DNA of 64,000 nt from Manduca sexta. Its lineage: Eukaryota; Arthropoda; Insecta; Lepidoptera; Sphingidae. Of this stretch, positions 10,900 to 22,639 are shown piece after piece. The DNA lies in contig NC_051131.1 of the NCBI RefSeq assembly GCF_014839805.1, positions 13,132,913 through 13,196,912 on the forward strand. The letters are read 5' to 3'. The translations under genes and the position numbers were made by a program. Each line of letters starts with the position of its first letter. The stretch's first letter is position 1. The notes under the pieces are model-generated. The model was not told the origin of the DNA and ran no database searches. It saw only the letters and a program-made list of their open reading frames with translations.

Positions 10900-11149
10900 G
10901 GTGGCAGGATATATTTTATATTCACCGGATAGTGACCACCGTACACAAGGTGTTAAAACCCGCCATAGAGGCTCACGTCAGTGTGTCAGTTGGGAGTCAG
11001 CCTGTGTATACCTGGTCCCAACAGGCCGGCATAATTGTGTCAACTGCCGAGGGGTAATCATCTCTCGTCAGTCGCTATTCCATTGAACTCCACTCCACTT
11101 ACCATCAAGTGCACAGGGGTCACTTTCCCGTGTATGTATATAAAAAAAA
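10900..11149 (+). repeat. Repeat R
   Basis: Duplicate partner of the copy at 803, and the more complete of the two: it keeps the TTGGGAGTCAGCCTGTG segment that the left copy has lost. It ends with an A-rich run. Confidence 0.8.
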
Positions 11150-11602
11150 GTTCTAATGTGAGTATTTCTGGTGTATAAAGCAGACTGTACTTTATCACAG
11201 AGCTTTAAAAATTATTTTTCTTTATAGTTATTTGTGCCCGTAAAAACATCACTATAACGTAACTGGTATCTTCACTGACTTACATATATCGCTCTTCCAC
11301 AAAAAAAACTCCATTCTTTTATTACTCGATATAACACGTGCCTCGTAAACGGCCTCTAAATCTATTAAATTCTAATAGTTTACGTACAATACCCAAACAC
11401 CAGGATATCTTATAAAATTAACCACGCCATGATGCAACCGCCGTACTAGTTAACGCGTGCATAGAATATAACTGAGTCAATTATTCACGTACTGCGTACG
11501 CGCATATCGATATAAACTGTTGCAATTATTTTTTTATTATGACAAAATATATTTAGGATGTCAAGTAGAAGATTACAAAATCAATTATTTTGGATGTAAA
11601 TT

Positions 11603-11870
11603 AACTGCTTTAGTGGCAGTTGCATTGCAGGTGTAGTACGACACCGCTAAAAGGACTTGGGTTCGAATCCCGCGTCGGACAGATATTGGCTTATTTGCTC
11701 TATCACCCTATCTGAAATTTGTGCGCGATACAGCGAAAAGCTCGCCCCCTATCACACATTGGGACGGAACACGACGAAAATGTGTGTTTTGATTACACTT
11801 TTGACTACTCCTTCGAGGATACAGGCGTGATGTGCTTGTTTTATGTAAAGTTTCGTGAGTTTATTTGTAG
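11603..11870 (+). mobile_element. tRNA-derived SINE, body type A
   Basis: Duplicate partner of the SINE at 1484. The head is slightly more diverged (ACTGCTTTAGTGGCAG). The B box and body motifs are the same. Confidence 0.8.
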
Positions 11871-13214
11871 GAGAGCTCTGAAATTATTAAATGGTTTATA
11901 AAAAATATTTAACTAGTAAATAACACTGTTTTCGAGAGGTACCTACTACAATATTTTAGTGTGATTTCGGGAAAATTATAAGTGTGATGCCGATAGCATT
12001 TTTTTTTATAATGTCCTAAAACATGACCCACTGCACCTAATGGTAAGCAGAGTGGAATCCAGATATCGGCTGACATAGGATAATAATTATTGCTCTTCAG
12101 TCGAAAAAAATAATGCCGTCCGTTTAAAAATGAAAGGGAATAAATACAACAAAAATAAAAAGACAAACATATGTCTAAAACCTATCTACTATAACTATAA
12201 TTTAAGGATGAATGGTACAACTCAGTAGTTTGTACTAAGTAGAGTATGAAGCCTGTATTATTCAAACATAACCTAAAGCGTAAAGCCAAAATCTTCACCA
12301 AAAATTCAGTTCAGTTACTTCTCAAATATTCTTTTCATAGCTTCATAAATTTGTGCTGCGGAAGAGCCTTCATGAAAACCATGGGAAAAATGAAATACCA
12401 GGCGCTATTCAGAGCTTAAGATGAGTTAATATAAACCTGTATTCAGAGGGGTAAGCAGTGATGTCACGAGGTTTTATACAACGTATTTCCTTACTGTCAT
12501 GTGATCATTGTGGTTATATTTTTTTAAATATATTCCGTGGTCTCCAACCTTCTCGTTTTGTTAGACGTCAGATTCTTTCTATATTGATAACACTATAAAC
12601 CGAATACTTATATAATTAGCATATTTAAAAGGATAGCCTTGTAACAATGAATAGGAATAATATAACTGCATTTTCAGAATCAACATGATTTTATAAATAC
12701 CCACAAAATATTGCTATGTTTAGAACCCACATCCCAAGAGTCAAGCTGAACTGACCACAAAATCTTACGAATATTGGAATTTTTTAAAAGTCATTTGCCT
12801 CCGTCGGCAATATTCGAAGTTTTGATACTTATGTTGATGGAGCTATGGATCGCAACAGTGATTTAGGCTTTTTATTTGACCGAAGCCGCAAGCAACACCT
12901 AGTATTACATCATATTTATTTATCCCAAGAAAACGACTCAAGATAAACATCACTTACGTCACATTATCCAACGATTTACAAGCCTATCACTTAAAAACAA
13001 ACATTAAGTCGGGAAGTGATCATCTGATGGTGAGATAGCCGGGAATCAACTGATGAGCCTTGTAACGGTAAGCCGGAATGCCTTAGATACAGGCTTAGAT
13101 ATTCTAACAGACGTCTGGTTTCATTAATTCCTAAAAATAGATCAGCAATTACTATTTGTAGAGTTATTAGTTTTAGTCGAAGTTTTATTAATCTTATTTC
13201 TTATATCTATATAT

Positions 13215-13880
13215 AACACAAAGTCTATAGGGACTTTATTTTATATAGTTTGTGATATTTATTTTATATGAAAGCGCAGGAGGACCTTCATCTGAACTCA
13301 TTATAACACTGATACACTGATTAACACGTTTCGTAGCGATTCGTCGCAAACGTGGTGCGCTGGCCGTTCTGTACCACCAAAAGCCAAGTAAAGATGGTCG
13401 GCCCCGATACCGTCGACACGACGCACCGCTAGAGTGACTGACGGTGTCACTTTTGACGTTGACTTTCATGAGACGCGCCGTCATATATATAGTTGTCTGT
13501 ATGTGATCAATTTTCTCACAATTACCGATCGGATTTTTGTGTGGTTTTTACTAAAACATAGTACATACTTGAGAAAGATTACGATTAATGTTGAGGAGAT
13601 CGTAGTTGTAAAAAATCTTGTGATTCGGGATTTACACGAGAAAATCTTTGTGACACACTGATTTCCAGGCGGGAAAGCCGCGAGCGCAGATAGTAATATA
13701 ATAAATGCAAAACAGTGTGAAAATGTTGGGACGTTTGTTAGAAGTAAACGCTGAAACAGCTGAATGCATTTGGATGAAATTTGGGAGACGAGCATACCAT
13801 GTCTTGGATTAACACACCGGTTAATTTTATCCCGATAATTTGCTCCTATGGGATATAATAGGATTTCTTAAATAGACGGC
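13215..13880. repeat. Decayed element mosaic interrupted by a younger insertion
   Basis: Counterpart of 3124-3570. The same two repeat pieces are present, but the first is split by the insertion at 13270-13482. The minus-strand ORF at 13481-13795 is a by-product of the repeat. Confidence 0.4.
13270..13482. mobile_element. ~213-bp insertion present only in the right duplicate
   Basis: The left copy reads TTTATTTTATATATAG without interruption, while the right copy has about 213 bp inserted within that TATAT tract. The insert is less AT-rich than its surroundings (for example GACGCGCCGTC near its right end and GGTCGGCCCCGATACCGTCG in the middle). The flanking TATAT on both sides fits a short AT-rich target duplication. 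No clear terminal inverted repeats or poly(A) were found, so the class is unknown. The 82-aa ORF over it is not convincing. Confidence 0.75.
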
Positions 13881-13981
13881 GTTAGCATCGTACAGCTTGC
13901 TCTTTAGAACTTTGCGTCTTGTCAACGCATTCATTATTTCAATACCAGGTGTTGGAAGATGATTGTGATTTAATTAACCAA

Positions 13982-14352
13982 GAGTAACCCACATGCTGGC
14001 TTATTTGCTCACTGATTTGTAAGGTAATAAATAACATAAATATATCAGTAATATAAAGAACAAACTATGTTCGAATAAAACCAACAAACAAAATAACATA
14101 AGCCCTATTTCGGCGAACGAAATGAATACACACTTGCAATACAGTTTCAAAGTAAAAACAGATACAAACGATAAACATACGTCCGTATAAATACGCGAAA
14201 CAAATAATAATGAATACGACTGGCATGACAAAGAGAACTGCAATATTTATTTCAAACTTCCAAAACAATGTCGACTATAGTTTATATTTACGTACATTGT
14301 CAAATATCTCTATACTGAATACTGACATAATATGGGGCAGAAATGGTAGTAC
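13982..14352. other. No recognisable feature
   Basis: AT-rich sequence just outside the duplication. Overlapping minus-strand ORFs (14001-14268) are hydrophobic and look like chance ORFs. Confidence 0.5.
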
Positions 14353-14603
14353 TTTTTTTATGCGTGCACGCCAAAGTGACCCCACTACACCTAATGGTAA
14401 GTGGAGTGGGGACCAACAAAATGTCGACTGACGAAAGATTACCTCTTGCAGTCGTCACAGTTATGCCGGCCTGCTGGAACCGGATATATACAGGCTGATC
14501 CCGAAACGCAACAAACTTACGGAAGCCACCATGGCGGGTTTTAACAACTTGTGTACGGTGATTGTAATCCGGGCCGATATAAAATATAGGTATCCTACCA
14601 CCA
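14353..14603 (-). repeat. Repeat R, near-full copy
   Basis: Read on the minus strand it gives the full order: GGTGGTAGGATACC start, TTTTATATCGGCCCGGAT, GTTAAAACCCGCCATGGTGG, GATCAGCCTGTATATATCC, GACGACTGCAAGAGGTAATC, then the 3' hairpin CCCCACTCCACTTACC... and a T/A-rich end. The 126-aa minus ORF at 14300-14680 runs through it and is not a gene. Confidence 0.8.
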
Positions 14604-17344
14604 GCGGAGAAATTATTCTCTTGAAAAGAAATTTTTGTCCCGAGGGCGCCAAATAGTGTGTAAATGGACTCTACATACACTATTTGAGACTGTAGTGTTT
14701 CCTTAAAACTATTAAAGTAAGTTCCAAATCTAGCACGTTTTTACTAGTGCGATAACATCTAATCTTAGACTATAGCAAATTAAGCCACTCCAAATACTCA
14801 ACGCCGAACTTAAAATCTAAATCAGACTCCTTTGATGCCCAAACAGAGCCAACATCAAGTACTCGAAGCTCGACAGACTGTTTGTTCATCCATATACCTA
14901 GATAAATGCCATAAAAACCTCTTGAGACGAAACGATACTTCGTCAATAGTTTCTTTTACTACGTACTGATTTGTTAACTGTACTCTCTCTATAAAATTTA
15001 TTATCGCTTCGGGTTCCTCAATGATTTGCCTTTCTACGATGGTATCAAAGTTTAATTAAAATGCAACGTACTTGAGTTTACGACTCTGGTAAATATTTTA
15101 TTTACATTGGAACCAGTCGCTATGATTCACTCGCGTTGCGGGACTTGTTGGTATGTAGATATTTTGTAAGCCAGCATGAAAATTACGATCCATGACTTCT
15201 TCCTTGTCATCAATAGGGTAGATAACGTCTTCTTACCAAATACATTTATCCAAAATGTATGTTTTCTAAAACATAACGGAAAAAGTATTTTGAAAATTCA
15301 TGCAATATTGTTATACATTACGGAAAAATAATTTTCAAAATCCACGCAATAATGAATAGTTATAGAGCTTTGAAATTTGGTGGAAGGCGTAGCCGCCAAA
15401 TAATAGTAGTAGCAAACTGTGACGTCATCGTATATCACTTGCCATAACGCTGTGTACATGAGTGAGAGAAAAAATTGTTATTCATATATTATAGTTTTCA
15501 GTAACTTACTAACGGATTTAAACGTAGGTGTAGATCCTAAACAACACCTATTTCAATTTAACTTACAGCTAACTTGCATAATGAGAGCAATTCATAACTG
15601 CCGACCAATGGAAGATTAAAATAATTAAAATCAAATATTTAAAAGCGTATGAAACAAAGTATTTCTGATCAATTTTGCAATGGATCCGAAGGTTATTGAA
15701 ATCTAACTAAAAGTTTTTTGATCAACAATATCTGACGAAGCATCCATCAACATGTCTACGCCTTACAAAGGATAGCATTCAGCCACTCCCACAAAACAAC
15801 CCTCCGATAGATAAAGCAGTCCCCAATAAAAAGCCATTGATAAGATTAGAAAATTTGGTACAAAAGTACGTTCTTGTTCAGGCTTATAACCAAAATCGAA
15901 CCAGACTGAGCCTTCGTTGTTTGAAGTTGATTTGTTTAGATTAAGGATTTTTCCCACGTATCCTATGCAATGTGTTAAGCGTGATCTAGACGTCTAATTA
16001 TATGTGGAAATCAGAGGGGAAACACATTATGCGATAAGTGTGAATCCAGTTCGATGAAAATTGTTTCAGAAAACCCAGACAAATATCATTGCTCTAGATT
16101 CGAAATTCGAACCGAAGATCACCTGGTTGACAGACCATGGGTGACATCACCGTTCACAAACAATTAACTCAACTTAAAATAAATATCCTTTTTCTTTATT
16201 ACATCCGATAAATTGTTAACAATTCACTGAATTTCAGAATTGTGCTTCCCTCGCAATTTTGCAAGTTGAATTTTTGCCTCGCCACTTCGCAGCGTCTCGC
16301 GGGAGTAAACTCGATTTATTAGGAAATTTTTAACTACCCTCAAAGTTTTAGAGGCTTTGGAATATTCATTAAAAACTATGAATATTAAATTTCAATATTT
16401 TTAATAGGTTAAAATCATATTATTAAGAAGAGTAATAGTGTAAAGTGGTTTAAGTGGTTTATATACTTATTTGTGAATGTTATTTTGAAATGACCATCAG
16501 CTTATTCTACAAGAAAGAAAGAATAATTTATTGTCGCGGTACACGTGATGTATACGTATATACATAACAAAAAACGCTAAGTACTTATATCAATTTCTAC
16601 GTCCCAACCGCGATAACTAGGTGGCCATCTCAGCATAAACTGTATTATGACAAGCAAACACAGAACTAGTTTTCAGGAGCCACCTAATGTACTTAACTGT
16701 TACAACAGTTTACTTGGTGGAAATTTCGAGAATACACCTCTAAACCTATAAATTGACACAGATAATGTACCACCATCTTCTGTAAACCATAGATCACAAA
16801 AACCATTCGAAGTGACGCCAGCACCTGCCTTCAAGCATTTGTTTAAGAGCAACATCCTAACATTAAATAAATAAACATTTGCAAAACAGTTCAAAGAAAG
16901 CGCGAGACTCGTTTACAAAGACTGTTTAGAATACAATGCCGGCATAGTGATTTAATTCAAGAATCGAAGATACTTGCAATAGAGAATAGACGTTCAATCG
17001 TAAATTTTACTGTTAATTGGACTTCGTGTATGGAAGTTACGATGGGAGAGCGCTCCGTTCAAAAAGGAGTCTTATCTATCTGAATTAAGATTGGCTTTAG
17101 TTAAATGTTGTTTGTAAGCAACAGAGTTTTACAAAGCATAAACTTGTTGCGAGACACAAAGGTCTTGAACTAACATAATGTCTGCACAAAAGCTAATTTA
17201 GCTATAGTTTTCGATATTAAACGGGTTCTGAAGGGGTCACTGCAAACTCAGAATCACTTTTGTAAACCAAAGTTACTCTGCTGTCTTCCGTGACATAGTT
17301 TGTGTCTTAATTAACTAAACTTTGTAGTCCTATTATATTAAATA
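14604..17344. other. Long stretch without recognisable features
   Basis: Only short chance ORFs. At 16237 a splice-acceptor-like CTGAATTTCAG is followed by 32 codons open to a TAA, including a GC-richer patch (CCTCGCCACTTCGCAGCG), but no match to a known protein is apparent. I see no TE termini. Confidence 0.4.
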
Positions 17345-17516
17345 GTAGCATTTGCTCGCGGCTTCGCTCACGTGAAACAGTTTTTCTAGGATAAAAGTCC
17401 CGCTATGTCCTTCCCAAGATCTCAAACTATCTCCATACCAAATTTCATCGAAATGGTTACGGTTTTTAAGTTTCTCGCGTTCAAAAAGACAGACACAAAA
17501 GAGGCGAGGGATTTTT
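17345..17516 (-). mobile_element. Decayed Helitron-like non-autonomous element
   Basis: On the minus strand it carries the CGAAGCCGCGAGCAAATGCTACT end, a mutated form of the GCAAAAGCTAGT end seen at 47965, and the ACCAAATTTCATCGAAATGG body motif. Its 5' end is unclear. Confidence 0.45.
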
Positions 17517-17565
17517 TAACCGACTTCAAAAAAGGAGGAGGTTATCAATTCGTCGAGATTTTTTT
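17517..17565 (+). repeat. Conserved dispersed motif (ACCGACTTCAAAAAAGGAGG)
   Basis: This ~45-bp motif is shared with 30350-30400 (minus) and, in diverged form, 43803-43850. It is typical of the 3' region of an abundant lepidopteran repeat whose class I cannot fix from this window. Confidence 0.6.
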
Positions 17566-17826
17566 ATACTATGTAATTAAATATTGCAAATTACGATAAC
17601 CTAGCGGTAGTGTAACGTCGAAGGTCACAGGATCATTCCCGTCAATAGGTCACGCACCTTTGACTTTTGCATGTGTTCATTGTTAATTATCGCTCAAAAG
17701 GTAAATAAAACAGCGAGAGACTTGCACACCAGGGGATTCTTTGTAAATTTTAAATATATACTTGAATACCCGATGCATATCGGCCTGGGTATGCATTGGG
17801 ATCTGGATATACCCGATGTATATGTG

Positions 17827-18185
17827 GACTGTCTTGGTGACGTAGTTGTACTCGGGACGAATACGGCACTGAGGTCCTGGGTTCGAATCCTGGGTCGGGG
17901 GAAAATAATTGTGACTGGGTTTTTCCATCTTAAAAATTACTCAGTCGCAGCTCGAAGTCAGGAAGTTGCCGGTGTGATACCCTCGTGCCTCGAAAAGCAC
18001 TTAAAGCCGTTGGTCCTGCGCCTGATCTCTCTCCGATCATGTCGGATTGCCTTACCGGACTATAAGAGTGAAGGAACATACAGTGCGCCTGTCTACTGCG
18101 CACATACTTGTGCACTGTAATATTCCTGCGTACTGGGCTGATATCTGTTGACATGGCCGCTGTGGCCGAAATTCAACTAGGAAGG
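17827..18185 (+). mobile_element. tRNA-derived SINE, body type B
   Basis: The head GACTGTCTTGGTGACGTAG with B box GGGTTCGAATCC leads into the same body as at 5448: CGAAGTCAGGAAGTTGCCGG, GCACTTAAAGCCGTTGGTCC, GCGCCTGATCTCTCTCCG and TGGCCGCTGTGGCCGAA. It is nearly full length. ORFs on both strands here are by-products. Confidence 0.85.
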
Positions 18186-18634
18186 AACCAATCAATAAAT
18201 CAACGTGATGAAAGACCTAGCCGATCTCCCTTACTAGAGACACGTGCTCAACATTTGGTCATTAAAACAAATCACTAATTAAATATCATTTTTACGTCAC
18301 AAATGAATTCACTTCAAGATCGTCGCGGCCTGATCACCATCCGACGAAAATTACCTGCGGACAAAGAATACGTAAATTAATATTGAATCATTATGAATTA
18401 TTAGTTCATCTATTATACATTACTCTAATACCAAATTTCTGAGGTCCTTTAATAACATTATAATTTTCGAAGTGTCATTAATAATTTCCATTATAATATG
18501 TTGACAAATTACACTTTTGAACAGTAATTTTAGTAACCTTCGTATTCTGATTACTAATGATCAAAATGGAATTAATTTAATGTCATTCTTAACAGAAAAA
18601 CTTACATACAACGCAAACTTAAAGCACGAGATTA
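18186..18634. other. No recognisable feature
   Basis: AT-rich sequence without repeats or convincing ORFs. Confidence 0.5.
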
Positions 18635-18652
18635 CTCTCTCTCTCTCTCTCT
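18635..18652. repeat. (CT)9 microsatellite
   Basis: A perfect dinucleotide run of nine units within AT-rich sequence. Confidence 0.95.
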
Positions 18653-18846
18653 GTACTCTCCAGAGACACCCTATGCAACGGGACTAAAAATGTATGTAAG
18701 GATATTTATACCTTAACAGTTAAAGGGGTCAAATTGCCCAGAAGAACGACTAGTAAAGAATACAAAGTCAACTTTAGAAACCCAGCATAGAAGCAAAAAT
18801 AGATCTACACTCTTATATACCATGCAGACGTCTCAGAACTATGCTC

Positions 18847-19081
18847 GTGGTAGGATATATTTTAAATCCGCCCGGATAGTGACCACTATACGGTGTTAAA
18901 ATCCGCCATAGTGGCTTACATAAGTATGTCGCGTTCCGAGATCAGCCTGTATATATCCAGCCCGAACATGGCATAACTGTGTCGACTGCCGAAAACATTT
19001 CTCATCAGTCGACATTCCTTTAGACCCCACTCCACTTACCATCAGGTGCAATGGAATCAATTAGCCGTAACTACATAAAAA
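18847..19081 (+). repeat. Repeat R
   Basis: Full-length but diverged copy: GTGGTAGGATATATTTTAAA start, GTTAAAATCCGCCATAGTGG core, CTCATCAGTCGACATTCC, then CCCCACTCCACTTACC and an A-rich end. The right arm of the 3' hairpin is mutated in this copy (AATGGAATC in place of AGTGGGG). Confidence 0.8.
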
Positions 19082-19375
19082 CAGACATTCCCAAACGTAA
19101 GCAATCACCAATCAAACCACTGATGATTTTCAGCCGTCAAACGTCACCGTCAATAGGTTTAGACGACACAGGGTATACGATACGGAAGCTGGCCAGATGT
19201 GTCGTGTGACGGTAACTCAACACCATCCACTACCGTTAGATAGCGGGCAAAGGGTATCGTGTGGACGAATACTGGCTTCGATTGTGTGCGGGTAGTAGCG
19301 TGAATCCGGCTTATTATTTAGCATAACGGGGTTGCGAGCTGATAAGTGATGACTGATTTTTGTATGCATTAAAAA

Positions 19376-19552
19376 GCGATGATAGCCTAGTTAGGCTGGA
19401 ACGGACTGCCGAGACGAATGTCCGCAGGTTCAAAACCCAAGGGAACGCACCTCTGATTTTCAAAAATTATGTGTGTATTCTTTGTGAATTATGGTTTGCT
19501 TTAACGGTGAAAGAAAACATCGTGAGGAAACCTGCATATCTGAGTATGTAGT
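19376..19552 (+). mobile_element. tRNA-like SINE, body type C, 3'-truncated
   Basis: It begins GCGATGATAGCCTAGTTAGG, has a B-box-like GCAGGTTCAAAACC, and carries the body motif GGTGAAAGAAAACATCGTGA. It breaks off after CCTGCATATCTGAG. The 3' third and the (ATT)n tail present at 31836 and 45280 are missing. Confidence 0.8.
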
Positions 19553-20044
19553 ATATAGTAGTAGTTGAAAAAAATTAAAGTACCAGTAACGGGCAGGTAC
19601 CTATGCACAGAATAGAAAAATAAGGAAATCTTTGATACATTTTCGGATTAAACAGTGACAAAAATGCTATTTTATCCTTAAACTCTTTGAAATTTATTTC
19701 AAGCAAGCATCACTTATTGCAATCCCAATTACCTACTCTCAGTAATTCTTGCGCCATATTTTCACTTTCACTTACAAAAACCTGAAAATATGCCATAAAT
19801 ACGGGTATTAGCGGCAATTGTAGGGTAATTCTCGTTTTTTGCCGCTAGATGTCGCTATTCCGAACTCCTAGTTTAATAGCTTATTACCCATTTGTCACAC
19901 GCGCTGTGTCTAAAGTTAAGTGTCCCCTGATGATTGATTTCACTGCAGTAATTCATCGCAGTCCGTCATTACGTGTAATAGTTTTAATCTAGTCTAGATA
20001 TAGTCTGTGTGTGGAATGAGAACGAAATGCAGGCACGTGGGTAC
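19553..20044. other. No recognisable feature
   Basis: The phrase TTGCCGCTAGATGTCGCTAT near 19839 looks like a fragment of a dispersed lepidopteran repeat, but no second copy occurs in the window. Confidence 0.3.
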
Positions 20045-20300
20045 GTTAGTGATGATTGGCATCCGTGAAACCCACATCATGCTTTTTATCCCTGAAGGGG
20101 CAGGCAGAAGTGTAACGAATGCCAATTTTCGCTACGTATTCTGTCCCATGATGTGATTGGGAAGCTATCGCCATGTCCGACACAAATCCAAACTCCGGGT
20201 TGATACTAACTTCAAAAGCTAATAACAACCCGACCCAGGTTTCAAACTCAAAATTTCAGCGTGGTAGTCATACCGCTCAGGTAACATAAATACGCTACAG
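20045..20300 (-). mobile_element. tRNA-derived SINE, body type A
   Basis: The minus strand has a damaged head and the type-A body: CCGGAGTTTGGATTTGTGTC, GGCGATAGCTTCCC, CATCATGGGACAGAATACG, CTGCCTGCCCCTTCAGGG. The 60-aa minus ORF inside is not a gene. Confidence 0.7.
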
Positions 20301-20336
20301 CGGTAGTGAACATCCATGAACCGCAATCCATACTAA

Positions 20337-20484
20337 TATTATACGTACTAACTCTGTATGGAAACCACTGAGCTGATTGTGATGCAATTTGGAGCCACAA
20401 GGATATCCGCTTTTTATAACGAAATACATAGTGTGACTTTTGTCCTAGGAAATGTTTTACTCGGACGGTGACGCGAGCAACTCT
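20337..20484 (+). mobile_element. Decayed Helitron-like element
   Basis: It begins A|TCCATACTAATATTATA, close to the 28463 element start, and has a TGACGCGAGCAACTC end that resembles the GCGAGCAAAAGCTAG terminus. The CTRR end itself is lost. Confidence 0.35.
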
Positions 20485-20952
20485 TATTAATGAATACCAA
20501 TTATGTGGGTTGTTACTGAATTTTAAGACATACAGAAAGCTTAATGTGGCTTAAAATATTGAGACACGGCCCAATAAACATTTATAATTAAATATCCTTA
20601 TCAATATATATATCCTTATTTAAGAAGAAACCAACATATGTAAAACTTAAAACCTTGATATCACTTATGAGAAAAGGGCCTATCTCACCTCTATCCAAAC
20701 TGTGTCAATTTTGTTATAGTGAAAATTTATAGTGAATCGAAACTGTGATCAGTTTTTAAAGTGAAAATTTACTTATAGTGAATATATCAGTGGCCAAAGG
20801 TGAACTTTTCCTAAAGGGAACCCGACACAACATATAAGTATTAATATCCGTAAATGCGAGCTGAAAATCGTTGTATTCATAATTAGATTCTACATAAAGA
20901 GACGCTGGCAGGAATCGGATTGTATGGTCCCTTCGTCACTGGAATATATATA

Positions 20953-21060
20953 GCAGGAGGTCACTGGATGCGGGCCACATCCAGTATGTCTATCTGGAAA
21001 TCTTTGGGAGAGGCCCATGTTCAGCAGTGGACATTCTGCGGCTGATGACGATGATGATAT
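20953..21060 (+). mobile_element. RTE-type LINE 3' end
   Basis: Plus-strand copy: CAGGAGGTCACTGGATGCGG, GTTCAGCAGTGGACATTC, then a (GATGAC/GAT)n tail. It is heavily 5'-truncated and about 110 bp long. Confidence 0.75.
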
Positions 21061-22013
21061 ACAGCAAAAATCCAATATACTTTTGTCCTTAAATATTGGA
21101 CCAAAGGTTGTTTATATGATTTCATTCTTGAGGTAGGTAAGTTGTGTTCTAAGTAATTTGGTCGGATGACTAAATATGGAGTTATTTACAGGAAAACGAG
21201 AACGTTGTCCTTAAAGAATATTTTATTTTTATACATTACCCATAAACTCCATCGACCCTTTATCAAATGTGCGTCAACCCTAAATCAAATTGAATTTTGA
21301 ATTTTATTACTAATGTAAGAGAGATGTTTGAATATTTAGAAGTAAACGCGGAAACTGTTCAACAGGTTTGGACAACATTTTACATATAGATCAAGTACTG
21401 GAGCATATACACAAATATATTTGGTCACCGGTAACCAGCGCAATGAGATAAGCAAACGCGCTTTTATGCGAGATAGCATACGTTCGCAATTTGAATGACG
21501 CGATTATTAAAAATGGCGGACGTGCAACTAATTATGACTGAGGAATGAATGAGGTACAATTAAACCGGGAATTATAATAAATTATGTATATCTGCATAAT
21601 CAAAGCTCTTAAGGTCATCCATAAATTACGCCACACGAATTTAATGATTATTGACCTCTCCCAGTCCTTGTCAAACGTAGTCACATTTCGGGGACACTAC
21701 CTCTTGTTTTCCCCTTGGTGTGACGTCACATGTTTTGCACTTTTAGATATACCTTATATGCATAGTAAGAGAAAGAATATATTTTCAAGTTTTTTGTTTA
21801 CAATTAATGTTATTTTAATACAGTTTTTACCATGTGTACATGTACTACTAACTAACAGCGACTATCTTAAGATGCTGACTTTAAAACAGCGTCTCAGATA
21901 ATATTGCACTTCAGAGCAATACTCAGTTTGATCTAATAATAAGTACTCTTTACATTAATATCTCAAGATGTCCCTTTACATTCAAAGTAGTGATAGATAT
22001 TGTTTCTTCAGAC
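21061..22013. other. Featureless except a repeat phrase
   Basis: Around 21325-21400 a phrase resembles the decayed element at 3400 (GAAGTAAACGCGGAAACTG). The 105-aa ORF at 21584-21901 is hydrophobic and AT-rich, with no domain I recognise. The 8-bp target duplication of the next element starts at 22006. Confidence 0.4.
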
Positions 22014-22216
22014 TAGGGCTGCCATTCGTCCGGAATTTCTCGGATTTGTCCTAGTTTGAAGAGCGTCCGGGGGCCGTCCAGCAGGGGTTTTTAAAAAGGG
22101 TTATATTTGTTGCAAAAATATTTTTATGTGTCCGGGGAAAACCCATATTTCACCTTAATGTCCGGTATTTTTGCCGCGTTTATCCGGCGTCGGCAATTTA
22201 GATGATGGCAGCCCTA
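22014..22216. mobile_element. hAT-like MITE with 8-bp target-site duplication
   Basis: The ends are inverted repeats: TAGGGCTGCCAT... at the left and ...ATGGCAGCCCTA at the right (12 bp). They are flanked by the 8-bp direct repeat CTTCAGAC at 22006-22013 and 22217-22224. An 8-bp duplication with short TIRs is the hAT signature. The 203-bp interior has no coding capacity, so it would depend on a transposase encoded elsewhere. Confidence 0.9.
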
Positions 22217-22639
22217 CTTCAGACTCTAATATTTTTTTACCTTGAACCGTTTGATGGCCGCCATGTTGCCTCATTACCACCAACAAAGGCATGAAATTCT
22301 CGATTATCTTCATCCCTCTTGGAAGCACGTGCAGGGGACCGACACAATGGGACGTCCTACTTTAATCTAGCAACACTCGGTGCATAATAGAACCCCTGTT
22401 GCACTTCGGTTAATCGATTTTTGTACCACTCTTTGTACCGATTGGGGTGGACTTGTTGATCTTATTTTATTATTTCGTGTTATGGATCCATCTGTTAATT
22501 TATATAAAGGTAATGGAATGTTTTAGTTGAAATTAAATATTTTTTGGAGGTTATTAACGAATATAATCACGAGCCTTTTCTTTCGAAGTTATCAACAATA
22601 TCGCATGACATATCAGGCACAAATTATAGACTAGTCTGA
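22217..22639. other. No recognisable feature
   Basis: AT-rich sequence with no ORF or repeat family found. Confidence 0.5.

Larger units (their letters stand above)
10097..13981. repeat. Large duplicated segment, right copy
   Basis: Counterpart of 1-3670, starting at the same ATTCCGAGGCTATACG motif and ending at ATTAACCAAG, where the left copy enters the gap. The length difference of about 215 bp is almost wholly explained by one insertion at 13270-13482. The repeat R and SINE inside are shared, so they predate the divergence of the copies. The remainder (about 11870-13210) has no recognisable feature beyond the duplication. Confidence 0.95.

Noticed and set aside
14300..14680. 126-aa minus-strand ORF.
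   Set aside because: It runs through a copy of repeat R; the same translation fragments recur wherever the repeat is present.
17671..18120. 149-aa plus-strand ORF.
   Set aside because: It is read through a type-B SINE and its flank.
21584..21901. 105-aa plus-strand ORF.
   Set aside because: Hydrophobic, AT-rich translation without a domain; looks like chance.
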